Assembly: GCA_945952225.1 (NCBI GenBank)
Contig: CAMFHP010000046.1
Coordinates: 1 to 55,928, forward strand
Source: an uncultured Myxococcaceae bacterium
GTDB taxonomy: Bacteria; Myxococcota_A; Polyangia; Polyangiales; Ga0077539
DNA: 55,928 bases
Direction of reading: 5' to 3'
In this document: piece by piece, positions 16,244-25,003 of the stretch
How the letters are laid out: each line of letters begins with the position of its first letter
How positions within the stretch are numbered: position 1 is the stretch's first letter
Notes under the pieces: generated by a model
Database searches by the model: none
What the model saw: only the letters and a program-made list of their open reading frames with translations
What the model was told of the DNA's origin: nothing
Translations under genes and position numbers: made by a program

Positions 16244-19200
16244 AGGTCTGGAGCAGCGCGATGTCGTTGGACTTCACCGCGCCCGACATGAACTCCGCGA
16301 CGCCGGGCTCCCAGGCCTCGCGCACGATGCGGGTGAACACCTCGGGCGAGGTCTTGAGCACGCAGTCGGCGACGCCGCCCTCGGGCTTCGCGTTCGCGAG
16401 CTCGCAGGTCTCGGCGGTGATGCGCAGCGTCCACTTCTGCTCGGGCTCGTTGCCGAGGCTGAAGTAGAAGCTCACCGGCGCGTCGACGCGGCCCTTGATG
16501 AAGCGTCCGGGGAGCTCTTCGAAGAGCGCCACGAGCGGGTGCTTCGTGGGCCCCTCGGCGGGCAGCGTGTGGAGCGTCGAGAGGTCGAGCACGTGGCCGT
16601 CGCGCAGGGCCTCCACGGCGCGCTGGGCGAGCTTCGCGATGAGCCGCACGCGCTCGACCTTGCCGCGGTCGTGCGTGAGGCGGTCGATGTCGCCGTAGCG
16701 CAGCGCGGGGCCGATCTTCGCCGTCACGTCGCGCTTGCGAGGCACCGACGCGTTGCGCGGGAGGGCGTCGTAGGTGCCCCCGAGGTAGAGCGGGAGCATG
16801 TCGACCTGGTGGTGGGCGACGAGGTGTCCGATGGCGCCCTTGAACTCGCGGATCGACCCGTCGGGGCTCCGCGTGCCTTCGGGAAAGATCAGCACGGTCT
16901 TGCCCGCTTCGAGGAGCGAGCCCACCTCGCGCAGCGTGTGACGGAGGTCGGAGCCGCCGCCCTCGCGGTCGAAGGGCACGAGGTTGGTGAAGTTCTCGCT
17001 GAAGGCGCGGCGCAGGGGCGTGTCGAAGAAGTAGTCCTTCGCGGCGACGGTCACGAGGTCGCGGCCGTAGGAGCCCAGCGCGTACTTCACGAGCCCCATG
17101 TCGAGGTGGCTCGCGTGGTTGGCCACCACGAGCGCGTTGCGGTTGTGCGGAATGTACGCGCGGCCCGTGACCTTCGCGTTCATCGCCTGCGCGTAGAACT
17201 CGCGCTGCACCACCGCGAGGCCCGCCTTCACCACGTCGCGCACGGCGTCGGGCACCTCGGGCGTCTCGTCGTCGCGGTCGACCTTCGCGGTGCGTCCGTC
17301 GGCGGCGGTCGCGGGCTGCTCGGCGGCGATGTCGAGGGCGTGCTCCAGGTCGGCCACGGTCTCGATCGCGAGGAGGTTCTCGGGCAGCACCTTCGCGGCG
17401 CGCACGGCTTCGAGCGCGACGGAGAGCTCGGTCATCATCAGCGAGTCGAAGCCCAGGTCGGCCTTGAGCCGCATGGTGGGCGCGATGTCTTCGGCGTTCT
17501 TGCGCGCGATGGCCGCGATGGCCTGGCGCACGGGCGTGACGGTCTTCGATCCCTTCACCGCGCGCACGGGCGTGGTGGCCGCCACGATGCGCTCGGCGAT
17601 GGGACGCACCGCGGCGCGCTTCACCTTGCGCGTGGCCGTGCGCGGGAACTCCGCGTCGTACGGGAGCACCACCGCGGGCTGCCACGCGGGCGGGAGCTCA
17701 CGCACCGCGGCGCGCAGGTGCTTCATGGCCTTGTCGCGCCTGGCGACGCGCTCGTCGTCGGGCACGTCGGTGAGGTCGGGCACCGCGAGCAGCGCCGCGC
17801 GCTCGCCGCCCTTCGGATCGGCGATGCCCACGACGCAGAGTTCCTTGATGCCCTCGACCTCGCCGAGCGCGCGCTCGACGTCGTCGGGGTAGAGGTTCTC
17901 GCCGCTCGACGACACGATCACATCCTTGGAGCGCCCCACGATGGTGAGCTCGCCCTTCTTGTTGATCGTGCCGAGGTCGCCGGTGTGGAGCCATCCGTCG
18001 TCGTCGAGGGTGCGCGCCGTGGTCTCGGGGTCGTCGGCGTAGCCCACCATCACGTTGGGTCCGCGCGCGAGCACCTCGCCCACGCCCGCCGCGTCGGGGT
18101 TCAGGATCTTGATCTCGACGCCGGGGATGGGCTTGCCCACCGTGCCCGGCTTCGCCGACACCGACGCCTTCGCGACGGAGAGCACCGGCGCGGCCTCGGT
18201 GAGCCCGTAGCCCTCGGCCAGCGGGAGCCCGAGCGCTTGAAACACCTTCGCGGTGTCCTGCGGCAGCGCGGCGCCGCCCGAGATGAGGTACCGGAGGTTG
18301 CCGCCGAGGGCGTTGTGCACCGGGCCGAAGAGCACCTGGCCTACGTCGGTGCCGAGCTTCTCGCCGAGCATCTTGTTGAACGCGAGGGCCATGTCGAAGA
18401 GGGTTTCGGCCGCGGCGCCGCGCTCGCGCACCTGCTCGAAGATGCGCCGTTCGAGGAGCTGCCAGAGGGCCGGCACGCCCACCATCGCGGTGACCCGCGC
18501 CTCGCGCATGGCCTTCACCACGCGCTCGCCGGTGACCTCGTCGAGGTAGAGCACCTGCGCGCCGCGCGAGAGCGGGAGGAGCATCCCGCACGTGAACTCG
18601 AACGTGTGATGCAGCGGCAGCACCGAGAGCACGCGGTCGCCCTGGTTCAGCGGGAACACCGGCGCGAGCGAGGCGAGGAGCGATGTGAAGTTGCCGTGCG
18701 TGAGCATCACGCCCTTGGGCGTGCCCGTGGTGCCCGAGGTGTAGATCACGCTCGCGAGCGCGTCGGCGCGCACCGGCGGCGGAGGCGGCGGCTCGGGGGC
18801 GTCGTCGGCGACGGCCACGGCGTGGAGGTCGAAGCACGCGGCGGTCACGTCGGAGAGCGTCGCGACGCGCGCGGCGACCTTCTCGTCGACGATCATCGCG
18901 GCGGCCTTCGAGGCGCGGAGGATGGCGCCGATGCCCGCAGCGTCCATGCCGCCGTCGACGGGCACGGCCACGGCGCCGAGGCGCAGGATGCCGAAGTACG
19001 CGATGGGCCAGTCGGGGTGGTTCGCGGCCGAGAGGATCACCCGGTCACCCGCGGTGATGCCCGCGTCGGCGAGGCGCTCGGCCACGGCGTCGGCGCGGAG
19101 CTTCCACTCGCGGTAGGTGACGCGCGCGAGACCGTCGTCTTGCATGCGCATGAGCGCGGTCTGGTGCTCGTGGCGCCCTGCCGCTTCGTCGAGGAGCTCG

Positions 19201-20885
19201 ACGAGCGAGACGAACGCGCGCAGCGGCTTCGCGGGGCGGTTCACGCGCTCATCGAGCTCGGGGAGCACCCACTTCTCGAGACCGGGGAGGTGCACGTCGT
19301 GGAGGTAGTGCCGCCAGTCGAGCTTCGCGGGGTACCAGTCGATCTTCTCGGCGTCCTCGGGCGTGATGCGGGTCATCAGCTCGTCGGCGTTGCCGGTGAG
19401 AAAGCAGTACTCGGTCTCGGCCATGAAGGGCGTGAAGATGGTGAAGATCTCGCCGTTGCGCTGGGCCACGCCGGCGTAGCTCTCCAGGGCCTTCGACGCG
19501 GGCTTCGTCACGAGCCCGAGGGGGCCGATGGCCGCGCGACGGAGGAGCCCCGAGAGGCCCTTCGCGGCCTTCGCGATGGCGGGCGCGCCGTGGGTCTTGA
19601 ACTCGTCGACGGTGACGGGCGTGGGCTCCCAGTGCTTGTTCACGAAGTTCCACGCGGCGTTGCCGTTGGACTTGTTCATGTAGTGGAGGCGCTTGTAGAG
19701 CCCGCACAGCTCGATCATGCGGGTCATCGAGATGCCGTTCGTGCCGCTCGTGCCGAGCTGGTACACGGGCTTCGCCTCGCCGTGGAGCAGCGCCGCCAGC
19801 GCGAGGATCATCCCCGCGCACACCATGTCGACGGGGATCACGTCGAGCGACGCGTGCTCGCCCCACGGCACCTGCATGTGCCCCTTGAGAAAGAGGTACG
19901 TGATGGGCGCCATGGTGTTGATGCCCTCGTTCCACCCCGGGAAGGGATAACGGATCGAGCTCTCGACCACGGCGGGGCGCACGATGGTGTACGGCAGCCC
20001 CGAGGCCGCGAGGATCTGCTCCCCGAGGCTCTTGGTGTACGTGTACGTGTTGGGCCAGCCCCAGTACTTCGCGCGCGCGGTGCCCTCGCGGCCCGTCTCG
20101 TCGCTGATGTAGCGGTCTTTGACCTTCTTCACCTCGGCGTCGTAGATGGCCCCGCGCGCGGGCTCGCCCTTCGCTTCGAGGTTCTTGCGCGCCTGCTCCT
20201 GGTACGACGCGATGCGGAAGCGATCCTGCGCGTGGCGCTTGATCGACGCGGCGATGTCGAGGCCCTCGGCGATCTCGCGCACGGGCTCCCACTGCACCTC
20301 GCCGGGCACGTCGCCGAAGCGCGGGTACGGATGGTTGCGCGGGTCTTCTTCGGGGATGCGTCCGCGGCGATAGCCCGCCACGTAACACGTCGACGTGTGG
20401 AGGATGGGCACGCCGCCGAGCTCGCGGGCCACGTCGATGAGGTGCTCCACGCCGCGGGCGTTGGTGAGCAGGGCCTCGTCGAGGGGCGGATCGAAGTCCA
20501 CCACGCCGGCGATGTTCAACACCGCGTGCACCGAGCCGCGGAGCGTCGCGAGCTGATCCTTCGAGAGGCCGCAGTAGGGCTTCGAAACGTCGAGGTCGAT
20601 GGCCTCGATGCGCTCGCGCAGAAACTGCTCGAACTCCGCGCCGGGGTACTTCGAACGCAGCGGGTCGAAGGGACGGCTGCCCGCCACCTCGCTCCAGAAG
20701 CGCGCCTCGGAGTCGCGTCCCTTCTTCGCGCGCACGGCGAGGTACATCTTGCCGAGCCCGGGGTACCGATCGAGCACGAGCGAGAGCCACACCTTGCCGA
20801 GGAAGCCGGTGCCTCCGACGACGAGCAGTCGCTTGCCGGAGAGGATCTTCGAGACGTCGAGCGGCGCTTCAGCGGGGGAATTCAC
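16218..20885 (-). CDS. elbD: ElbD-like five-domain lipid enzyme (FAR-AMP ligase-ACP-acyltransferase-SCP2)
   Basis: A 1,555-residue fusion. Residues 1-545: fatty acyl-CoA reductase-like extended SDR with GGTGFLGK (24-31) and catalytic Y281xxxK285. Residues 555-1105: acyl-activating adenylate-forming enzyme with YTSGTTGTPKG (715-725), GYGLTEAAP, WLHTGDLG and GRSKDVI. Residues 1112-1185: acyl carrier protein with phosphopantetheine serine S1148 in GFDSL. Residues 1220-1450: PlsC-type acyltransferase with NHASHLD (H1257, D1262) and FPEGTRS (1334-1340). Residues 1455-1553: SCP2 sterol-carrier-like domain. Myxobacterial ElbD, a multifunctional FAR-synthetase-ACP-acyltransferase, is linked to alkyl ether-lipid formation, so ether-lipid or fatty-alcohol synthesis is the best inference. 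GTG start at 20885. All catalytic residues appear intact. The 3-prime end overlaps the JmjC gene. Confidence 0.92.
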   Translation of the reverse strand: MNSPAEAPLDVSKILSGKRLLVVGGTGFLGKVWLSLVLDRYPGLGKMYLAVRAKKGRDSEARFWSEVAGSRPFDPLRSKYPGAEFEQFLRERIEAIDLDVSKPYCGLSKDQLATLRGSVHAVLNIAGVVDFDPPLDEALLTNARGVEHLIDVARELGGVPILHTSTCYVAGYRRGRIPEEDPRNHPYPRFGDVPGEVQWEPVREIAEGLDIAASIKRHAQDRFRIASYQEQARKNLEAKGEPARGAIYDAEVKKVKDRYISDETGREGTARAKYWGWPNTYTYTKSLGEQILAASGLPYTIVRPAVVESSIRYPFPGWNEGINTMAPITYLFLKGHMQVPWGEHASLDVIPVDMVCAGMILALAALLHGEAKPVYQLGTSGTNGISMTRMIELCGLYKRLHYMNKSNGNAAWNFVNKHWEPTPVTVDEFKTHGAPAIAKAAKGLSGLLRRAAIGPLGLVTKPASKALESYAGVAQRNGEIFTIFTPFMAETEYCFLTGNADELMTRITPEDAEKIDWYPAKLDWRHYLHDVHLPGLEKWVLPELDERVNRPAKPLRAFVSLVELLDEAAGRHEHQTALMRMQDDGLARVTYREWKLRADAVAERLADAGITAGDRVILSAANHPDWPIAYFGILRLGAVAVPVDGGMDAAGIGAILRASKAAAMIVDEKVAARVATLSDVTAACFDLHAVAVADDAPEPPPPPPVRADALASVIYTSGTTGTPKGVMLTHGNFTSLLASLAPVFPLNQGDRVLSVLPLHHTFEFTCGMLLPLSRGAQVLYLDEVTGERVVKAMREARVTAMVGVPALWQLLERRIFEQVRERGAAAETLFDMALAFNKMLGEKLGTDVGQVLFGPVHNALGGNLRYLISGGAALPQDTAKVFQALGLPLAEGYGLTEAAPVLSVAKASVSAKPGTVGKPIPGVEIKILNPDAAGVGEVLARGPNVMVGYADDPETTARTLDDDGWLHTGDLGTINKKGELTIVGRSKDVIVSSSGENLYPDDVERALGEVEGIKELCVVGIADPKGGERAALLAVPDLTDVPDDERVARRDKAMKHLRAAVRELPPAWQPAVVLPYDAEFPRTATRKVKRAAVRPIAERIVAATTPVRAVKGSKTVTPVRQAIAAIARKNAEDIAPTMRLKADLGFDSLMMTELSVALEAVRAAKVLPENLLAIETVADLEHALDIAAEQPATAADGRTAKVDRDDETPEVPDAVRDVVKAGLAVVQREFYAQAMNAKVTGRAYIPHNRNALVVANHASHLDMGLVKYALGSYGRDLVTVAAKDYFFDTPLRRAFSENFTNLVPFDREGGGSDLRHTLREVGSLLEAGKTVLIFPEGTRSPDGSIREFKGAIGHLVAHHQVDMLPLYLGGTYDALPRNASVPRKRDVTAKIGPALRYGDIDRLTHDRGKVERVRLIAKLAQRAVEALRDGHVLDLSTLHTLPAEGPTKHPLVALFEELPGRFIKGRVDAPVSFYFSLGNEPEQKWTLRITAETCELANAKPEGGVADCVLKTSPEVFTRIVREAWEPGVAEFMSGAVKSNDIALLQTFTRAFRLG

Positions 20886-20973
20886 GCGCGCGTGATTCGC
20901 ACGATGGGCCGACGGGAATCAAGCGCCACCCGCGCGCCGCACCGCGTAACTCCGGCGCCTCCCGCGCGGTGAA

Positions 20974-21543
20974 CTACGGCGCCACGGGGCGGGGGCTGGT
21001 CTTCGCCGTGAGCACATGGTCGCGCCACGCGCCGTCGATGAAGAGGTAGTCGCGCGCGTAGCCCTCGGGCACAAATCCCAGCCGACGGAGCAGCGCCGCG
21101 CTGCGACGGTTCTCGGGCAGATGGTTGGCCATCACCCGATGGAGCCCGAGCGTTTCGAAGGCCCACGGGAGCAGCGCGTCGAGGGCTTCGTACATCGCGC
21201 CGCGGCCCTGCCACGCCTCGTCGAGCGAGAAGCCCAGGTAGGCCGCGCAGAACGGTCCCCACACGAGGTTCGTGAGGTTCGCGACGCCCACGAGCGCGCC
21301 CCGCGGATGCGCCGTCTCGCGGATCAGAAAGCGCGCGGCGCGTCGCTCGTCGTGCTCGCGGCGGTGGTCGACGAAGCGTCGCTCCCACAGCGCGGCGGTG
21401 TAGACCTCGTCGGGTGTGGGCGGCGCCGTGGGCGCGTGAAAGCGTCGGTTGCGCGTGAGGTACGCGGCCATCGCGGGCGCGTCGTCGGGCGCTCCCGCGG
21501 TGAGCGTGAAGCGCGCCGTGCGGATCACGGGGAGATCTCCCAC
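20974..21543 (-). CDS. GNAT acetyltransferase (RimJ/RimL-like)
   Basis: A GCN5-related N-acetyltransferase of 189 residues. It begins PVIRTARFTLTAGAPDDAPAM, typical of the RimJ/RimL branch, and has the acetyl-CoA loop AWQGRGAMYEAL (Q/R-x-x-G-x-G/A), then LGLHRVMANHLPENRRSAALLRRLGFVPEG, the conserved end of this branch. Members acetylate ribosomal protein N-termini, amino acids or small molecules. GTG at 21543 is used with AGAGG six bases upstream; GTG at 21528 is possible. It lies 10 bases downstream of the PEGA protein gene and may share its transcript. Confidence 0.9.
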   Translation of the reverse strand: MGDLPVIRTARFTLTAGAPDDAPAMAAYLTRNRRFHAPTAPPTPDEVYTAALWERRFVDHRREHDERRAARFLIRETAHPRGALVGVANLTNLVWGPFCAAYLGFSLDEAWQGRGAMYEALDALLPWAFETLGLHRVMANHLPENRRSAALLRRLGFVPEGYARDYLFIDGAWRDHVLTAKTSPRPVAP

Positions 21544-21553
21544 GGCCGACCTC

Positions 21554-23005
21554 TCAGAAGCTCCACGAGAGTCGCAGCGAGGCGCCGCGCGCGGTGGCCG
21601 CACCATCGACGGAGGGCGTGTAGCGGCTCGAGCGAACGCTCCGCGGCGCGAGCGCGTACCAGAGCGCGCCGCCCACGACGGCCGCGCCGCCCACACCGAA
21701 GGAGACCCACGCGGCCGTGTCGAAGGTGCGCGCGCGGTCGTAGTCGTCGTTGGCCGCGGTGGCTGCGGCCTCGCTGGTGATCGTGCACGTCGACGTGCCC
21801 GGCGGCGTGCAGTGCGAGAGCGCGTCGTCGTAGGCGCCCGCGCGCAACGCGAGGAGCACTCCGCCCGCGGCGAGTCCTGCGGCGCCGACGCCGACGAGCA
21901 CCCAGGGGCCCGCGCCCGGTCCGCTGCGCTGCACGGTCACGGGATCGAGGAGGCGCGGAGGGGGCAACGGGGCCACGGGCGTCAGCTCGCCGGTGAGGGC
22001 GGCGTGCACGGAGGCGTCGAGTCCGTTGGAGCGCGCGTCGAGCGTGGTGCGCGTGGTGGCGCTGCGCACGTCGACGAACCGCACGACGTCATCGGTCACG
22101 AGCACCACGCGCGTGGCGCCGAGCGCCTCGCCCACCCGCGCGGCGTCGGCGTCGAGGTGCGCGTCGCGGTCGGGCACCGCGTCGTAACGGAGCGCGGGTG
22201 CGCCCTCGACGACGAGCGTCGCATCGAGGCGCGGATCGATGGTGGTCACCGCGGTCTCGCCTGCGGCGAGGGTCACGGTGCGCACGCGCGCGTCGCGGTC
22301 ACAATGCGCGGAGACGAGGTGGTCGCCGGGCGTGAGCTCGGTGGTGCGTTCGCGCGCGCTGCCCGGGAGCTGCGCGCCGTCGACGGTGACCGTGCATCCC
22401 TCGCGCGGGGTCACCACGCGGAGCGTGCCGTGGGGGCGTGCGGCCCGGAGCGCGCGCACCGCCGTGAGCCGCTCGCGGGCCTGGCGGGGGAGCGCGCTGC
22501 CATCGCCGCCCCACGCGGGGTCGAAATCGAGCGCGCGTTCGAGGAGCCGATCGAGCCCGTCGGAGCGCGCGTACGCGAGGAGGATCGCGAGTGTGGTGAG
22601 CCCCTCGCGGTAGGCCGCGCGGTTGGCCTCGGAGGTCACGAGCGCGTCGCGTCGCTCGGGCGGATCTTCGAAGGCGCGGAGGGCGCTGTCGAGCGCGGCG
22701 CTCGCGGCGGCGAAGCTCGATCGGTTCGCCGAGGCCACGGCGGCGCGCAGGGCTTCACGGCGCGCGGCGAGGGGATCGCCCGCGGGCACGTAGCGCCCCA
22801 TGCGGGTGGTGAGGGCGGCGGAGAGCGCAGCGTCGTGGCGCGCTTCGGGGCCCACCGCGGCGGCGACGCGGGCCACAACGGACGGCGACGCTGTGTGCGG
22901 TCCCGCGTCGACGGCGAGCACCGGGATGGGCTGCGCGGTCACCGCCGCGGGTGCGGCGACGAGCGCGGTGGCGAGGGCGAAGGGGAGGGCGACGCGGGGG
23001 CTCAT
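21554..23005 (-). CDS. Secreted PEGA-domain membrane protein
   Basis: An envelope protein of 483 residues. Signal peptide at 1-24 (ALATALVAAPAAVTAQP), then a helical TPR-like region (about 50-180) with FDPAWGGDG near its end. A PEGA domain follows at about 195-260 (GTLRVVTPREGCTVTVDGAQLPGSARE, read as GTLRVVTPREG then CTVTVDGAQLP), where VTVDG is the hallmark. After a Pro-rich linker come two hydrophobic segments near the C-terminus (about 372-392 and 432-452) with a Cys-containing loop (HCTPPGTSTCTI). PEGA proteins of this type are abundant in Myxococcota and are thought to be surface or periplasmic; the function here is unknown. It lies 49 bases downstream of the subtilase gene in the same direction. 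Confidence 0.83.
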   Translation of the reverse strand: MSPRVALPFALATALVAAPAAVTAQPIPVLAVDAGPHTASPSVVARVAAAVGPEARHDAALSAALTTRMGRYVPAGDPLAARREALRAAVASANRSSFAAASAALDSALRAFEDPPERRDALVTSEANRAAYREGLTTLAILLAYARSDGLDRLLERALDFDPAWGGDGSALPRQARERLTAVRALRAARPHGTLRVVTPREGCTVTVDGAQLPGSARERTTELTPGDHLVSAHCDRDARVRTVTLAAGETAVTTIDPRLDATLVVEGAPALRYDAVPDRDAHLDADAARVGEALGATRVVLVTDDVVRFVDVRSATTRTTLDARSNGLDASVHAALTGELTPVAPLPPPRLLDPVTVQRSGPGAGPWVLVGVGAAGLAAGGVLLALRAGAYDDALSHCTPPGTSTCTITSEAAATAANDDYDRARTFDTAAWVSFGVGGAAVVGGALWYALAPRSVRSSRYTPSVDGAATARGASLRLSWSF

Positions 23006-23054
23006 GGCGCGGCGGAGTATCGCCAACGCCGTGCGGGGGCGGAAGCCCCGACGT

Positions 23055-24746
23055 TCAGGCGGTCTTGCGGTCGAGGCCGATGCGGGCGATCCAGAGGCAC
23101 ACGGCGGCGTTGGCGAGGGCCCAGGGCCAGAAGAGCAGCGTGCCGAGGGGCGCATGGTGCTGACCGAGGAGCACCTCGGCGACGAGGTACGACGCGATGC
23201 CGAGGGCCACGCCGCCTACGGGGGCGCGCAACGCGCGGTGGCTGAATCCGAGTCCCACGAGGCCCACGGCCACGCCCGCGTTCGCGAAGGGAAGCCACGC
23301 GTGCCACGCGGCGCCGAGCAGGAGCGCGTCCCAGTCGAGGAGCGGGCGCATCGCGAGGTCGACGCCCGGCGTGAGGTGCGACACCACGCGCGAGAGGAAG
23401 AACCCGCCCACGCCCGTCGCCACCGCGGGGAGCACCCACGTCCACGCGAGCTCGCCGTGCTTGCGCTTGATGCGCCACGCGACGAGCGCGCTGAAGAGGG
23501 CGAGCACGAGCGCGCGCATCACGCCGCGGTGCCAGAGCACGCCGTCGGTGGCCTGCGCGGCGCTCACGATGCCGGCGCCGTAGAGCTCGGGATCCGACGC
23601 GCCGTGCGCGGGCTTCGAGGCGTAGCGCTTGAGCGCGTCTTCGACCGCGTCGGGGTCGGTCACGCCCACGGAGTAGAGCAGCGCGGCCACGCCCGCGGCG
23701 TGCGGCGCGGCCATCGAGGTGCCCGACCACGCGGCGAACTGCTCACAACGGTTGCGCCCGTTCTCGCAGATCGTCTGCTGGAGGATGCGCACGCCCGGCG
23801 CGGCCACGTCGACCTCGGGCCCGCGCGAGCTGAAGAACGCGATCTGGTCGCCCTCGTCGATGGCGCTCACCGCCACGGCGCCGGGCTCGTTCGCGGGGCT
23901 TTCGACGTAGCGCCCGTTGTTGCCCGCGGCGCAGATCACCGTGGTGCCCTTCGAGCGCGCGTGGGCGATGGCCTGGGCCATGACCTTCGAGCGTCCGCCG
24001 CCGCCGAGCGAGAGGTTGATCACCTGCGCGCCGTGGTCCGCCGCCCAGCGGATGCCCTCGGCCACGTTGGCGAGGGAGCCGCGGCCCCGCGCGTCGAGCA
24101 CCTTCACGGGCATGATGGTGGCGCAGTAGGCCACGCCCGCGGTGCCGAGGGCGTTGTTCGTGGTCTGCGCGATGGTGCCCGCGACGTGGGTGCCGTGGCC
24201 CTGGTCGTCGTTGGCGTGGTCGTTGTTGGCGACGAAGTTCCAGCCCGCGATGCAGCGCGTGCCCGCGAGGTCGGGGATGCGGGTGAACTCCCCGTGGTTC
24301 TCGCACGCGACGCCCGTGTCGATGACCGCCACGGTGACCCCGCGGCCGCAGGTGACGTCCCACGACCGCTCGGTGCCCACGCGCGCGAGGCCCCACTGCT
24401 GCGAGAGCATCGGGTCGTTGGGCACGAAGAAGCTGTGCATCTCGCGGTTCACGTCGGCGGCCTCGACGTGCCCGTCGGCGTCGAGGCGTTCGAGGGCCTC
24501 GGAGACCCGCGCGGTCGGAACGCTCACGCGGTACACCCCGTCGACGGAGGCGTAGGCGCTGTTGGGCACGGCGTCGTCGAAGCCGAGTCCGCGCACCACG
24601 GCGTCGGCGGTCGCCTCGGAGGTTCCGTCGGCGAAATCGACGACGAGCTCGGTGCGCCCGGCGGGACCCTGCTGCGCGAGGGCGGCGCGCGGGAGCATCG
24701 CGAGCGAGAGGGCCGCGATGAGCAGATGGGGACGGCGGATGTTCAT
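23055..24746 (-). CDS. Subtilisin-like serine protease with membrane tail
   Basis: A secreted S8 peptidase of 563 residues. Signal peptide 1-24 (ending AALAQ), a propeptide-like segment about 30-105, then the catalytic domain about 115-400 with Asp in VAVIDTG, His in GHGTHVAGT and Ser in SGTSMAAPHAAG; the oxyanion Asn is in CAAGNNG. After the protease domain, instead of a soluble end, there are five or six hydrophobic segments (from MRALVLALFSALVAW to WPWALANAAVCLW) over about 150 residues, so the enzyme is probably anchored in the inner membrane with the protease outside. ATG at 24746 starts the signal peptide; the upstream in-frame extension is Arg-rich. Followed at 49 bases by the PEGA protein. 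Confidence 0.92.
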   Translation of the reverse strand: MNIRRPHLLIAALSLAMLPRAALAQQGPAGRTELVVDFADGTSEATADAVVRGLGFDDAVPNSAYASVDGVYRVSVPTARVSEALERLDADGHVEAADVNREMHSFFVPNDPMLSQQWGLARVGTERSWDVTCGRGVTVAVIDTGVACENHGEFTRIPDLAGTRCIAGWNFVANNDHANDDQGHGTHVAGTIAQTTNNALGTAGVAYCATIMPVKVLDARGRGSLANVAEGIRWAADHGAQVINLSLGGGGRSKVMAQAIAHARSKGTTVICAAGNNGRYVESPANEPGAVAVSAIDEGDQIAFFSSRGPEVDVAAPGVRILQQTICENGRNRCEQFAAWSGTSMAAPHAAGVAALLYSVGVTDPDAVEDALKRYASKPAHGASDPELYGAGIVSAAQATDGVLWHRGVMRALVLALFSALVAWRIKRKHGELAWTWVLPAVATGVGGFFLSRVVSHLTPGVDLAMRPLLDWDALLLGAAWHAWLPFANAGVAVGLVGLGFSHRALRAPVGGVALGIASYLVAEVLLGQHHAPLGTLLFWPWALANAAVCLWIARIGLDRKTA

Positions 24747-25003
24747 GGGGTTTTCGATGCTCCTCGTGTGAGAACCGCGGCGAAGGTCAGCACGGCCGTG
24801 GGGGCGGGGCAACGGTGCGGTGATGCGTTCGTTGACGCGCGCGATACGCCGGTGCCACACTCCGCGCACGCTTCGGTCGACGGGGAGTGACGCACCCGCG
24901 CGCCGTCGCACTCGGCGGCGCACCAGGGACACGGTGCACGCCGCGGAGCCCACCGTTCCGGCCGCGCGCCGCGTGTCGCCGAACACGAGTCCCGTCATCG
25001 CCC

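Noticed and set aside
16098-20972. A 1,624-residue open frame on the plus strand opposite the ElbD-like gene
   Set aside because: It is Arg/His/Val-rich antisense to a gene with clear domains. GC-rich codon use leaves the opposite frame open without being coding.
24832-24861. Promoter pair TTGACG and CACACT before the kinase at 25004
   Set aside because: The -35 is good but the -10 has only three matches; mentioned in the gene entry, not listed as a site.
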